Shown here one piece after another: positions 1 through 11,079 of a stretch of DNA of 64,000 nt. The DNA is from Tenrec ecaudatus (Eukaryota; Chordata; Mammalia; Afrosoricida; Tenrecidae): contig NC_134530.1 of NCBI RefSeq assembly GCF_050624435.1, positions 145,182,721 through 145,246,720 of the forward strand, in the 5' to 3' direction. The notes under the pieces are model-generated. The model was not told the origin of the DNA. It was given only the letters and a program-made list of their open reading frames with translations, and did no database searches. The translations under genes and the position numbers were made by a program. Within the stretch, counting starts at the first letter, position 1. The number at the start of each line of letters is the position of its first letter.

Positions 1-213
1 TGTGGTCAGAGGTCTGGAGGATCTTTGGGATCGTGAGCATTTGAGGACTCTGCAGGTTGGGTACCTGGGTTCAAAATTCACTCGGTGTCTTCAAATTTTC
101 CCCTCAAAAGAATGATGAGACGCAGCTCATCTGATGGTTGCAAGGACGACTGCATGAAGTAAACACAGAGTACCCAGCACAGTGCCTGTTGCAGGAGGAG
201 GCTTCAAAAAGTG

Positions 214-324
214 CATGGAAAAATCCCATCACTTTCCAGCTCTATTTGTTCATGGAAAAATCCCATCACTTTCCAGCTCTATTTGTTCATGGAAAAATCT
301 CATTACTTTCCAACTCTATTTTTT
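214..324. repeat. 37-bp tandem repeat, three copies
   Basis: Three head-to-tail units of 37 bp at 214-250, 251-287 and 288-324. Each begins CATGGAAAAATC and carries CTTTCCAGCTCTATTTGTT or a close variant. Units 1 and 2 are identical; unit 3 has several substitutions. Short open frames run through all units, which is expected because 37 is not a multiple of three and each unit is read in a new frame. This is a small minisatellite, probably length-variable between individuals. Confidence 0.9.
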
Positions 325-544
325 CCACAAACTTTTAAAGTCATCCCTCCTTCCCTTTATATATTTAATCTGACACGTTCTAGAAGTGTCGCTCTAGTCT
401 GGCCGGAAGTAAAATAAATGGGTGCTCCCTGTCACTTCTAACTGGAGTGGCGGTCCTGGCCATTGGGCAGCCAGAGCTGTGGTCCCGGGTTGATTTAATT
501 CAACTGAAGGAAGGGACCAAGCACTCAAACAGCATTTTGCCTAT

Positions 545-870
545 TGTTGGGGTTGGCTGCCCTTGTGTCGGCTCTGCCCCATTGCCAGCCTCTGCACACC
601 AGAAGGAAACACTGCCCGGTCCTGGGCCACCCTCACAATTGTCCCGATGCCTGAGCCCGTTGTTGTGGCCACTGTGTCCATCCAGCTCCTTGAAGGCCTT
701 CCTTTTGCCCGCACCCCTCTAGGTACTGGTTGCTCCTGACAGTATGTCCAAAGTATCTAAGACAAAGTTGTGCGGTCCTTGCAGCTAAAGAGCACGCTCA
801 CCATTCTTCTTCCAAGACAGGCTTGTTTGTCCTTTCAGCACTCTCTGGCACTTTCAATAGTTTGTCCATG
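545..870 (-). mobile_element. RTE-class LINE fragment, antisense
   Basis: The plus strand shows the antisense form of the RTE 3' region seen repeatedly in this window: 'CCTCACAATTGTCCCGATG', 'GAGCCCGTTGTTGTGGCC', a 'tccaaagtatctaagacaaag' stretch, then 'AGAGCACGCTCACC'. The same series of landmarks occurs at 16800, 22000, 32960, 51310 and 62450. The reading frame is broken. It is a dead fragment covering the last part of the reverse transcriptase ORF and its 3' end. Confidence 0.7.
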
Positions 871-1429
871 ACTCAGAACTTTATCCAGGTCTGAGTTCAC
901 TTCTGCAGCACTGTCTCCGACTGCTGGTTCCAAAACTCCCAAAGGCACTCGGAAGAAAGGCTGGGCAATGAATGGGCTCGAGAAGCCACAGACTTGCAAA
1001 CCTGTGGGAAGTGCACTTCTACTCCGCCCCGCCCGGGGTCGCCATGTGTCAGGCTGACTGGATCCCTCACTGTTGGCACTGAGTAGCTGAACTACACAAC
1101 TCCATCCACACCCAGCCCTGCCAGGGTTGAAGCGCCGCTGAAAGGGCAGGGGAAGAGATTAAGGAAGCTCTCCATTCCACCTTAGCTCACCTTCAGCAAA
1201 AGGATGCTGACTGCCAAGCATCCCATCAGTAGAAGAACAAGAAAAATGATTTGACACGCGACACCTTGCTTGAGAGATGAGATTCCCGTATCAGCAAACC
1301 AGATGAAGAGAGTCATTGATCACAGAAATGAGATTGGAGCACACTAGCGCTCAACTAATCTGTCCCTGCCAGCCCAGGGCGATTGCCTACAAAATGTCCA
1401 TCCCGGTACTTAGCTCTTGTCTTTCGCAG
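871..1429. other. Unassigned sequence
   Basis: No recognisable repeat, RNA gene or coding region. Short reading frames on either strand have no domain or compositional support. Confidence 0.5.
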
Positions 1430-1534
1430 GGATGCTGCCCTTCGCTTGTACCATGAAAGCAATGCTGCCCTTGCCTGAGTTTCCTTTCATTGCCCTGTGA
1501 CCTCCTCAGCAACATGATGGACCACTGGAGAGCG
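1430..1534 (+). other. Possible non-coding exon between good splice signals
   Basis: A pyrimidine-rich tract ending CTTTCGCAG is followed by 105 nt and then AGCG|GTAAGT, a near-consensus donor. The interval has in-frame stops in all three plus-strand frames, so it is not a coding exon in the middle of an ORF. It could be a UTR or long non-coding RNA exon, or chance. The only support is the pair of splice-like signals. Confidence 0.15.
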
Positions 1535-1746
1535 GTAAGTAGAAGCCGAAGATGTCTGCGGGGGAAGGTTTAGCTGTGGGGAGGAAGGAGGGATGGAAAT
1601 ACCAGTTTCCAAGCAGGTTGCCTCCTTGAGGAGGAACCCAGATGGACAAGTGTGAGATACACTGTCGCAGTTTTCAGTGGCAATTGTTGCCAGTTTAGAA
1701 AAAGAGCAGTGTTTTTGAAGCCAGATTTGGAGAGCAGATTTTGTTT

Positions 1747-1766
1747 AAAAAAAAAAAAAAAAAAAA
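1747..1766. repeat. A20 homopolymer
   Basis: Run of 20 A. No retroposon body was recognised immediately upstream, so it may be an orphan tail or a simple homopolymer. Confidence 0.9.
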
Positions 1767-3414
1767 GCTGGGATCTTGCTGCCTCCCAGGATTTGCTTCT
1801 AATTTTGCTTCTGGGCTGTCCTCGATGCACCCACCTCTCACACGTTCATTTTCTTTGGGGGTTCACTGTGGAGGAAGCTAGGTCCAGAGAGCGGGGGCGC
1901 GGGGGAGGCAGTCCAAATACATCCTTTTGTTGTTAAAACACACTCAACGTTATCTACGTCTTATTAAATCTTTTTACCGCCCTCCTGGGTCACCAACAGC
2001 CCTATCTAATATGTTCATCTCAACTGACTGGGAGCAGCTCTGGCAGCTTTCTATTTTTTTACTTGTTTGCCAAAGTAGATCTTCCTGCAGCTCAACATTA
2101 GCTCCTCATCTTCCTCCTTCATCTGCTCTAATTCGTATGTCTGTCTGGGCTTCCTGGGGCTCCTGTGAGGACAAAGGAGGGACTCAAGCATCTACTGGAG
2201 ACAGCTTCTGAGAGCCCCTGGTGGGGCTCCGCGGGAGGGCAGGCCATGAGGCAGGCCATGATGACAGCTGCTCTCTGCAGACAGGGCTTCTCCCTGGGTC
2301 TGGGCTACATGCTTTAGGAACTGGAGCTGGAGCTGGGCTCCCCAGCTGCTCCCCTTCCTAGCTCTCTCTCTGTTGCCAAGACCCCTAATGTCCTTTAGGA
2401 GTGAGGCCTGAGGCCGGGTGAGCCCAAGGCACTCTGCTGGACTGCTCTAGGCCAGACCCGGTCTTCGGAAGAAGGAAGCTCTGTGGAAAGACAGGTGTAT
2501 TCCACACACTTCAGACTTTTGGCCATTCTGATTCCTTCAGCGTGTGGGTATGCCCTGGACCAGGCACACCGGGTCTAGGAGTACAGGGAGAAGCCCTAGC
2601 TCTCACACAGGCTAAAGAAGACCTTGCCTGCGTATGGATCCGCATATACAGGCCAGTGGGACCCACCTCAGAGAAGGCTGATGGAATCAGTACGGTGACC
2701 TTTTCCAGACCACCTTATCATGCTACCATTCCGAGCCTCAAAGCAGACCCAGGTAGACTTTCATCGAAGTGCATTGCTGCTCTGTCCCCACCAGGCTTCC
2801 TGACCATCCTTTTCCCCTCCAACCCCTCATCCTTTTCAGGGTCTTGAGATTTCCCAAAAGGACACAACTTAGTGATTCCGTCTGACTTTTCTCTCGCTGT
2901 CTGATGCTGGGAGCACTTTGGCTTGGTTTTGGATTCCCTGGCTGGACGTGGACCCTGGCTGGGTTTCCGCATCCTCGGGCGGTGGGGCGGGGACCTCGGA
3001 GGTACAGCTGCCTTTGGCCAGGTTTGGAGAGTGTCCATTCAAGTCTGACCTCCAGAGCTGGTGCCACGGTTACAGCCAGGAGAGAAACTGTTAGGCGCTC
3101 CAGTGGCAGCAACTCTTCCCAGAACCCCAGGGACCCGGTGGGGGCAACACAGAGCAGGAAAGGGGTCTGGAAAGGGTTTTTTTCCCGCCTTTTTCTAAAG
3201 CAAGAGGTTATATCATCAAGACAGCATGATTTAAAGTTGTGGTAGCATCACACAACTGCTTGCAGACTCCACGCAGACACCGACACATGGAAAACGTCAG
3301 CTAGAATCCACGACCACATTCCCCGCGCTCCTTCATAATGCTTCTCATAACACCTAGCTCTAGAGCCGTGATGATATTGCTATTATCATATCACTGTCTA
3401 AAATATATTCACTC
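1767..3414. other. Unassigned, moderately GC-rich sequence
   Basis: No repeat family recognised. The stretch around 2940-3010 is GC-rich with a few CpGs but too short for a CpG island. Overlapping reading frames on both strands at 2540-3245 are the kind expected in GC-rich DNA and have no recognisable domain. Confidence 0.5.
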
Positions 3415-3600
3415 ACTGCCATTGAGTCGATGCCGACTCACAGTGACCCTACAGGACAGGGCAGAACCGCCTCTGTGAGTTTCTGAGACTGTCACTCTCT
3501 CTGGGAGTAGAAAGCCTTGTCTTTCTCCTGAGCAGCAGCTGGTAATTCCACAGTGCTAACTGCAGATCGCAGCCCTGTGCCATCACCACAAGGCCACGCG
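3415..3600 (-). mobile_element. AfroSINE (tRNA-derived SINE), antisense
   Basis: Starts with the antisense form of the family tail, 'GCCATTGAGTCGATGCCGAC', followed by 'TCACAGTGACCCTACAGGAC' and the middle 'gggagtagaaagcc...agcagctgg'. It runs towards the tRNA-like head at the far end. Typical full length is near 200 bp. The family is restricted to afrotherian mammals. Confidence 0.85.
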
Positions 3601-3735
3601 TTCTCATAGGCCAGGCCATTTTTTATTGCCAATTTATAGATGAAGAAACTGGGCGTTGGAACTCATGAACGTTCTGTGTGGGTGGAATGAGATAATTTGT
3701 GAAAATTACCCAAGACACGGTAAGAACTTAATTCA
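3601..3735 (-). repeat. Possible MIR fragment
   Basis: Contains 'TTTATAGATGAAGAAACTGG', matching the antisense of the MIR core 'cagatgaggaaactgaggc'. Only a short part is convincing. Confidence 0.35.
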
Positions 3736-3941
3736 TTAAGTACGGCGACTCTTCAAACCCTTGCTGTTACCTGCTGTTGGGAAAGGGGTGGACAGAAACC
3801 CAGGCCATCATGGTCCAGGGCCTGGTTCTTCCCTTAGGTTCATGTTACAGTCAGATGTGGAGCTGTAACACAGGGAAATTCCTGTGGCCTACTTCAGATT
3901 TTCTGAATCAAGATCTCCAGGGATGAAACTTGGATATCCAT

Positions 3942-4717
3942 TTTTTAGAATCATTTTATTAGGGGCTCATACAACTCTTACCACAAGCCATACATCCATC
4001 AATTGTGTAAAGCACATTTGTACATTCATTGCCCTCATCATTCTCAAAACATTTCCTCTCCACTTAAGCCCGTGGCATCAGCTCCTCATTTTCTCCTCCC
4101 TCCCTGTTCTCCCCTACCTCATGAACCCTTGATAATTTATAAATTATTATTTTACCATATCTTACACTGTCTGACGTTTCCCTTTACCCACTTTTTCGTT
4201 GTCCGTCCCCCAGGGAGGAGGTTATATGTAGATCCTTGTAATCGGTTCCCTCTTTCCACCCCACCCTCCCTCCGCCCTCCCGGTATCACCACTCTCACCA
4301 CTGGTCCTGAAGGGATCATTCGTCCTGGATTCCCTGTGTTTCCAGTTCCTATCTGTACCAGTGTACATCCTTTGGTCTAGCCAGATTTGTAAGGTAGAAT
4401 TGGGATCATGATAGTGGGGTGGGGGAGGAAGCATTTAGGAACTAGAGGAAAGTTGTATGTTTCTTCATTGCTATACTGCACCCTGACTGGCTCATCTCCT
4501 CCCCATGACCCTTCCATAAGGGGATGTCCAATTGCCTACAGATGGGCTTTGGGTTTCCACCCCGCTCTCCCCCTTATTCACAATGATTGATATGGATTTT
4601 TTTGTCCTGATGATACCTGGTACCTGATCCCTTCGACACCCGTGATCGCACAGGCTGGTGTGCTTCTTCCATGTGGGCTTTGTTGCTTCTGGGCTAGATA
4701 GCCACTTGTTTACCTGG
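3942..4717 (-). mobile_element. L1 3' UTR insertion, antisense
   Basis: Begins with the reversed 3' end 'TTTTATTAGGGGCTCATACA' and continues through a 3' UTR also present at 55708-56322 (sense) and 58668-59330 (antisense). Candidate target-site duplications are GGATATCCAT at 3932-3941 and GGATATTCAT at 4718-4727, with one mismatch. It is truncated at its 5' end and has no ORF2, as most L1 copies are. This copy extends about 130 bp further 5' in the element than the other two. Confidence 0.75.
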
Positions 4718-5544
4718 GGATATTCATATTACAACAAACAAACAAACACGGTAATTAATGAGGCGATACTCTTGGGCAACAAGTGTAGGAATCATGGTCC
4801 AGGGTCTGACCATGATTTTTTTTTCTGACTATGATTTTCATTAGATTTTTCACAGAAAATTCACAGAATGTTCATTAGATCTTCTGGACAATGTGAATTC
4901 CCCGAGGTAAGTAAACAGACAAGTGGCACAATGAAGCTATGTTTAAAGACAGAACTCTAGAAACTGTGGTAGATGGACTAGATTAGATGCGGGACTGGTG
5001 GCAAAGTAGATAGCTGGGAGTCATGAGAAGAGAGTGATTGATTATGAAATGAGATCAAATGTGGTCTAAGTCAGTAACCCTAGGAGTGGAGATGAATGGC
5101 TCGATTTGGGGACGTTTCTCGCCAATAGAAAGACTATTTCTTCTCTGTTCTGCAGGGAATTGTACTTCTCAGTTTACTCTTCATGTGTTTTAAAGATGTA
5201 ATCCTCCATATTGAACATTCACTCTGCCAACCCAAACTTGAGTCAGCACATAAGCACCTGTGTTTTACAAAGCCCAGTGGATCCAAATCCAGCTTGCAAT
5301 AAATGCTCCCCCCACCAATGAGTAACTGCTTCAGTGTGCAAAACAAAACCACCCCCAACTCACATGGGCTTCTGTGATTCCTTCAGATGAAGGAGGAAGA
5401 TGAAAACAGTTCCCACTGTTGATTTTTAATAAAATGTCAGATCCCAAACAGTCAGCCACCATCTCTCTCAGACTCGGCACATGCCTGTAGTTTTTTTGGG
5501 AGGCACCTTTAGAAATGATGTGATTCTTTACACTGAAGAATTGC
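4718..5544. other. Unassigned sequence
   Basis: No repeat family or gene recognised beyond a short CAAA-rich tract near 4733-4747. Confidence 0.5.
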
Positions 5545-5700
5545 AAGCTGTGAGTCCAGACAGACCTGGATTTATAATAATCGTATGACCTTGGGAAACT
5601 GGCTTAATTCCCTAGTGTATTCAACTGTGAAATAGCATTGTTGATCCCTCCTCTGCAAGAATTCCAGAAAATATATGTAAAGCATCTTGCGTATTTCTTA
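5545..5700 (+). repeat. MIR SINE
   Basis: Order of motifs fits MIR in the sense direction: 'gagtccagacagacctgga' near the tRNA-like part, 'TATGACCTTGGGAAACTGGC' for the core, then 'caactgtgaaatag'. It is an ancient mammalian SINE, strongly diverged. Confidence 0.55.
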
Positions 5701-5714
5701 GTCCACAAAGGGGA

Positions 5715-6485
5715 TATCCAGTCCATGGGTTCTCCCTTTACTCTTTAGATGAAGTCTTCTGTTTATCGTCGTGTCTTAGTATTTTTGAGTAGGTCCCAGT
5801 CATCTATTTTTGTCCTCCACTCTGTGTGCTTCCTTTGATATGTTTGATAGCACGTCTGTGCACTGAAATAGGTACTTTAAGCATGTCCCAATTTTCTCAT
5901 GGACGATCTTTATAGTTCTGGGATTTACAGTTAAGTCTTTGGTCCACTTTGAGTTCATTTTTGTATATGTGGTGAGGTGTGGGTCTTATTCACGCCTCTG
6001 CAGAGGGAAATTCAATTTGCCAGCATCACTTGCTGAAGAGACTATCTATTCCCCCATTTAATTTTTTGACACTTTATGGAAGATCAGTTGTCTTTAGGTG
6101 GATGGATTTATTTATGGAATTTCTATTCCCTTCCATTGGTCTATGTACCAAGTACCAAGTTGTTTGGACTAGTGTGGCTGTGTAATAGGTAATGAAAGGC
6201 CTCCTATTTTGATTTTCTTTTTAAGAAGTTGTTTGCTTATCCTGGGTTTCTTCCCTCTCCATATAAAGGGAGTAATTAGTGTTTCCATTTCTTAAAAGAA
6301 TGGAGTTGCAATCTGGATTAGAATTGTGGTATATTTATAGATTGCTTTGGTTGGTGTTGATATTTTCACAATGTTAAGGCTTCTTATTTAGGAACATGGA
6401 ATATTCGTCCATGCATGTAGGTCTCTTTGGGCTCCCTGTAGGAGTATTCTGTAGCTTTCTTTGTGCAAGTCTTCTGTAGCTTCAA
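5715..6485 (-). mobile_element. L1 ORF2 segment, inverted 5' part of an L1
   Basis: Plus-strand sequence is antisense to L1 ORF2: 'CTTTGGTCCACTTTGAGTTC', 'tttttgtatatgtggtgagg', 'TTGCTGAAGAGACTATCTAT', 'GATTGCTTTGGTTGGTGTTG', 'ctttctttgtgcaagtct'. The landmarks run from later to earlier ORF2 positions, as expected on the reverse strand. Just after 6485 the L1 resumes in the opposite, sense orientation at a later ORF2 position. The reading frame is decayed. Confidence 0.75.
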
Positions 6486-6785
6486 CATAACAGACACGGG
6501 ACTGATCTAAAAAATCTACAGAAAATGGCAATAACTCAATAATAAAAAATGAATAATCCAATTAAAAAGTGGACAAAGGGCAAGAACAGACAGTTCACCA
6601 AAAGTGACATCCAAATGACGAGCGAACATATGGAAAAAGTGCTCATGATCTTTAGCCATGTGGGAGATACAAATTAAAACAACGATGAGCTATCGCCTTA
6701 CGCCAGCAATGCCAACCCAATTGAGAACAAAAGGAAGCAACAAATTCTGGAGCGCGCAGGAGTGACTGGAACACTCCCACCCTCT
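6486..6785 (+). mobile_element. L1 ORF2 segment, sense part of the inverted L1
   Basis: Contains 'CTCAATAATAAAAAATGAAT', 'CCAATTAAAAAGTGGACAAA', 'CAGACAGTTCACCAAAAGTG' and 'gagatacaaattaaaac', which match consecutive landmarks of the C-terminal part of mammalian L1 ORF2 in the sense direction. Homology breaks near 6785 after 'ctggaacactcccacc' and resumes near 7525, so another element appears to sit between. Confidence 0.75.
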
Positions 6786-6859
6786 AGTAGACGTGTCAAG
6801 ATGGCGCTGCCTCAACCAACTGAGAATCAAAATTCCATACATGCCGGTTTATGTCCTAA

Positions 6860-7496
6860 AGTAGGAAGAGCCCCGAGTTCCAAGTCAAAGGAGGGATTAA
6901 TATTAGAGCTTAAATTGTGAGAATCCGATATGCAGAAGGCGACGGAGGACAGCGGGAGCCCAAGGTTCACTGGTGAAGCTTCATAGGAAACAAGCTACTG
7001 AAGAACACCTCCTATCTAAAATTGAGGTGTGGAGGAAGGGGGTCGCTAAACAGAGTGCTTGGAAGAGCTGAGTATGGAAGAACCAAGGCATGAATCTGAC
7101 CCGAACAGTGAAAGTTTCTCAGTAGGTTCCGCCTATGATACAAGCTGCACTTCATCTGGTTTCCAACATTTTCGCTATTTTGTGTTTGTATTGTCTTTCT
7201 CTGCTCCTATTATGGTGTATTTCAGAGGTGTTATGTCATTGGAAGTCACCCTCTTGAAGTTGCGTTATACGCTTTTCCATTTTTCCATATATGCAACCCA
7301 GAATTGATGATCCTATAGGGACAGCAAGTAGAATAAGAGTTTGGGGGGGGGGTACAATGCTGGTGGTGGGGGTGTGTAAAAGGGAGACGATGTCAAGGAG
7401 TCCATCTAGAAGAAGAATGTCTGGAAACAGATTGTGGCAGCAATTGTACAATCTACCTGACATATGGAATGATATGCTAAATGTATTCAATCCTAA
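6860..7496 (+). mobile_element. LINE 3' segment with TAA-rich tail, copy 1
   Basis: Shares a long colinear match with 9185-9690: 'GAGGTGTTATGTCATTGGA', 'GTCACCCTCTTGA', 'aatgtctggaaacagattgtgg' and 'gcaattgt'. Its upstream part ('agagcttaaattgtgagaa', 'GGACAGCGGGAGCCCAAG') also resembles 34398-34450. It appears to be inserted in the L1 ORF2 of 6486-8070. I infer an L1-lineage 3' UTR; exact family not assigned. Confidence 0.6.
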
Positions 7497-7520
7497 TTAA
7501 TAATAATAATAATAATAATG
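7497..7520. repeat. (TAA)n tract
   Basis: About seven TAA units directly at the 3' end of the preceding LINE segment, likely grown from its tail. Confidence 0.85.
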
Positions 7521-7524
7521 AATA

Positions 7525-8075
7525 ATCACAATGCAAAAGAAGAGCCCTAACATGAATAGACGTAGGTACTTCTGTATTCATCACAGCGCTGTTCACAGAG
7601 GCAGAGTTGGAAACAGTCCAAAGTCCCATGAGCAGAGGAACGAACACTCAATAACACTTGGGTACATAAACACAACGGACTACTCCGCCTCACTGAAAAA
7701 CAGCGATGGGACCACGAGGTGCCTCATGGCCTGGGTGGAACTGGAGAGCACAATGCCAGTAAGGTCCGTTCCAAAAGGACAGATATTGTGTGAGACCCTA
7801 CTATAAGGATAAACACCAAGACAAAGACTTGTCTATGGAGAGAACACACTTTAGAGGGATCTCCTTCAGGGAGGGAGGGCAAGGGTAGGAAGATGGACCT
7901 ACAACCTGGAAGGTTGACAGGTTTGGATTTGAGCAATGGAGATCCAGGGACGGAGGGAGGGACGGGGGGATAAGCTTGAGGGGAGGAAGTTGATGAGGGG
8001 TTTGAACTGTTGATTCCATGGCTGATGGTCTGAAATGTCAAGCACCCACCTAATTCACAATAAAACTTCATTCAT
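7525..8075 (+). mobile_element. L1 ORF2 C-terminus and start of 3' UTR
   Basis: Resumes L1 ORF2 with 'AAGAGCCCTAACATGAATAG', 'GTACTTCTGTATTCATCACA', 'gttggaaacagtcc', 'cactgaaaaacagcgatg' and 'ggacagatattgtgtgagac', followed by the purine-rich early 3' UTR ('AGGGAGGGAGGGCAAGG'). Same strand and order as 6486-6785, so both are probably one interrupted copy. Frameshifts and stops make it inactive. Confidence 0.75.
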
Positions 8076-8719
8076 TCAGGAAATACATATATCCAGGAAA
8101 TAGATATTTATTTAAGTTCAGCTTGTTTTGTAAGCTTGTTTGGGGCAATCTGTATCTGAAGAGCTGTGTTCATTTCTTCACAAGGTAATTAAAAAAAAAG
8201 ACATTGTGAACTAGAATACTTTTAGAGAAAGCTGAGGAGAATGGTGAAAAAAAGGTGCAAGAAGTCTTTTGTTCTGCCCTCTCCTTCTGCTATTGCGAGC
8301 TGCCCTCTGTTGCTGCTACAAAAGGAATGCCACAGATGAAGGTCGTCATAATTCAAAACTTATTTTCTTATAGTTGAAGAGGCGAGGAACTCAATTGGGA
8401 GGAACGTTCTTATCTGTCTTTCAACTTTTGTTCCTTGGCGACCTACCTTCGGCATAGCGCCTGTTTCCCCCCTCTCTGCATGCTTGCTGATCTGCTCTTT
8501 TCTATCTCACAAGGGCTCGACTTAAAGCACATCTTACTCGAATACTTCCTCATGAACACACAGAGAAAAGCTGTCCTCAGATAGGATGAAAACCAGAGGC
8601 GTGCTGTTGTTTTTGAGAGGTTCAACTCAGTCCACGGCTCCATCCTGGGTCATGATCACTATGATTGCTATGTATTCGCTCAACTATCCCTCCACTTTAC
8701 CAACCACGGTGTCCTTCAC
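8076..8719. other. Unassigned sequence
   Basis: AT-rich to mixed; no repeat or gene recognised. Confidence 0.45.
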
Positions 8720-8940
8720 CATGACTGGCCCCATCCAATGACATGTCCAAAAGACAGGAGGTGAAGTCTCGCCACCCTTGCCCGTAAGGAGCATTCTGAC
8801 TGGACTTCTTCCAACACAGGTTTGTTCATTCTTCTGGAAGTTCCTGGGGTGTTCAATATTTTCCCATTACTCGATGCATTAGTTCTTCTTTGCGTTCTTC
8901 GTACAGATTTTGCATATGCAATTGAAATGCCGTGGCTTGG
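8720..8940 (-). mobile_element. RTE-class LINE fragment, antisense
   Basis: Antisense RTE landmarks: 'catgtccaaaagacaggag', 'AGGAGCATTCTGACTGGACT', 'CAGGTTTGTTCATTCTTCTG', then a 'ttcaatattttcccatt' run. The minus-strand frame at 8716-8961 reads through 'RRTQRRTNA...EEVQSECSL', similar to the C-terminus of RTE/BovB-type reverse transcriptase ORFs. Confidence 0.7.
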
Positions 8941-8943
8941 GTC

Positions 8944-9160
8944 AGGGGGCTCTGGTGGCATAGTGGGCTACCTATCAGGCTACTAGCTTCAAGAGCAGGA
9001 GTTTGAAACCACCAGCTGCTCCACAGGGGAAAGATGAGGCTTTCTGCTCCCCCAAATGGTCACAATCTCAGAAACCCACCTGGGCAGTTCTGTCCTATGG
9101 GGTCACAATGAGTCAGAACTGGCTGGATGGCAGTGAGTTTGAGTTTTTGATCAAGGGTCA
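8944..9160 (+). mobile_element. AfroSINE, near full length
   Basis: Shows the tRNA-like head 'CTCTGGTGGCATAGTGGGCT', a box-B-like 'agtttgaaacc', and the tail 'GGGGTCACAATGAGTCAGAA' followed by 'ctggctggatggcagtgag'. It is one of the most complete copies in the window. It lies head to tail against the RTE fragment at 8720-8940. Confidence 0.85.
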
Positions 9161-9184
9161 AGTTTTTGAGCTTGGGTCAAGTGC

Positions 9185-9690
9185 ACAGTAGTCAAGGAAA
9201 GTGGCTACTGTACAGAGTGCTTTGGAGAGATGAGTATAGACAATCAATGGCATAATTCTGACTTGAAGATTAAAGCTCTATCAATGGATCCCCCTTATGG
9301 TACAGGCTGGACCTGATCTGGTTTCCAAAATGTTATGTATTTTTTATTTGCAGTGTTTTATTTGTTTTTAGTCTGTACATATTAGGGTGCATATCAGAGG
9401 TGTTATGTCATTGGAGGTCACCCTCTTGATGATATGTTTTTCTATTTCCGAGTATGTGAAACCCAGGATTGATGAACTTGTGGGGACAGCAAATAGAATA
9501 AGGGTTCTGAGAGGAGGGGGCTGCAGTGGTGGTGGTGGGGATAATTGGGACATGATGTCAAGAAGCCCAGGCAGAAAAATAATGTCTGGAAACGGATTGT
9601 GGTAGCAATTGTGCAATTTTACTTGGTGTGATTGAACGATGTAAGGATATGATAGATATTAAATCCCAATTAATAAAAAAGATACTAATA
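9185..9690 (+). mobile_element. LINE 3' segment with A/T-rich tail, copy 2
   Basis: Second copy of the segment at 6860-7520, sharing 'TACAGAGTGCTTTGGAGAGA'-type sequence at its start, 'GAGGTGTTATGTCATTGGAG' in the middle and 'GTCTGGAAACGGATTGTGGT' near the end, then 'cccaattaataaaaaag'. It differs from copy 1 by many substitutions. Confidence 0.65.
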
Positions 9691-11079
9691 GTAAATAAAT
9701 ATTTTAAAACATTTTTTTAAAGTGACAGGTAGAGGTGTTAGGATTTGCAGCACCCAGTTTGGGGGAAGACTATTCAATCCATCAATAAGAGGCATGTAAA
9801 CTCATCCCATTTTTCATTTTGTCTTGGTGGCAGGGAGAACTCGGAAACATAGTCGAGAGTCATGTTCAACCACTGCCTCAGCCCTTTGGATTATTATATC
9901 TGCTGCCCTTCTACTTGTCACCTTAAAGCTTGTTTGTGAATCTAAATTCCGGAAAGAGGAAAAAGTTAAATGATTATTCTACAAAGAGTCTCAGAAGACA
10001 TTGAGTGGATTTGACATTCAAAATAGGCAGAATTCGTAGGTTGCCTTAAGTATCTGATGCGGCTCAGTGGCCCTTCTCAATTTCGTAGCCATGTGTGGGG
10101 ACAGGAGAAGTCCAGGGTTTATGGAGAGCAAAGAAGGAAGCATGTTGATCATTAGCTACCTCAGCCTGAAGTCATAGAAGACAGCCTTGATAACATTGTG
10201 TTGGCTGACACCAGACCCATGGTCCTAAGCCAACCTGTCTCTGACATAGTGATTTCAACCATTTGGCTAGTTCATGGCCCAAAGAAGAACTAAAAATCGA
10301 GTCTCTTGATTTGCGTTATGCTCTGAACTCTGCTCATCTTCCTGTTAAAACAGAAAGTATAGTGCTTAGGGACCAACGCAGAGAATGGTGGGTACCAGGG
10401 GCCTTGGGACCAAGGATGTGAACCCAGGCACTGGGGTCCCTGCTGTGGGACTTCATGGAGTTTTCAAAAGTATCTTATCAACAGACTGTCTGGATGGAGA
10501 CGACCAAGCCAAGAGTGGGAATTGTATGAACCGTCAAGAAGATCAAGGGCCACAGGATGATTGTGGGGAAGATTCGGAGTGGGAGGTAGGGCGGGAAGGA
10601 TGAACCCAGCAACTTGCTACCTGGTGGTCTGCCCATCACCAAGACGGCAGGTACTAATTTGCCTGTTCTTCCAGCTTGTGTTTGCTCAGTGTCCACTTAT
10701 TAGTTTTTTAGAGGAGAGAATGAATGTCGCATGGAGAAGGGAAGAAAAGAAGGAAGCTGGTGGAAGGCATTCTTAGCTATCTCAAACCATTCTGCCCTGG
10801 GCTAAATGGATCCACCTTCTCACCTACCAGAAACCCTTCAGTTAAATGGAGCCACTTCTTAGAAAGCAGCACACCTGGGCACAACTCTTGAAAGACCCAT
10901 TTCCTCAACTGCGGGGGACTTTAGCGTATTAGAATTCTGCTCCCAGTACACACCCTTCTTAGACCAGCTTAGGATGTGCTGAGGCATAAGCGAACACATC
11001 TGAGAGCGAACACCTCTTGCTTCGTGCCACCTGGGACAGCTGGGTCCAATCCTGGGAGTAGTGGGAAACAGCAGGAGAA
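9691..11079. other. Unassigned sequence
   Basis: No repeat family or gene recognised. Short frames at 10385-10776 have no domain support. Confidence 0.5.

Noticed and set aside
138..417. Overlapping plus-strand open frames at the window start
   Set aside because: All come from the 37-bp tandem repeat read in successive frames.
1020..1060. Possible CpG island or promoter
   Set aside because: Only a few CpGs over about 40 bp; the surrounding sequence is CpG-poor.
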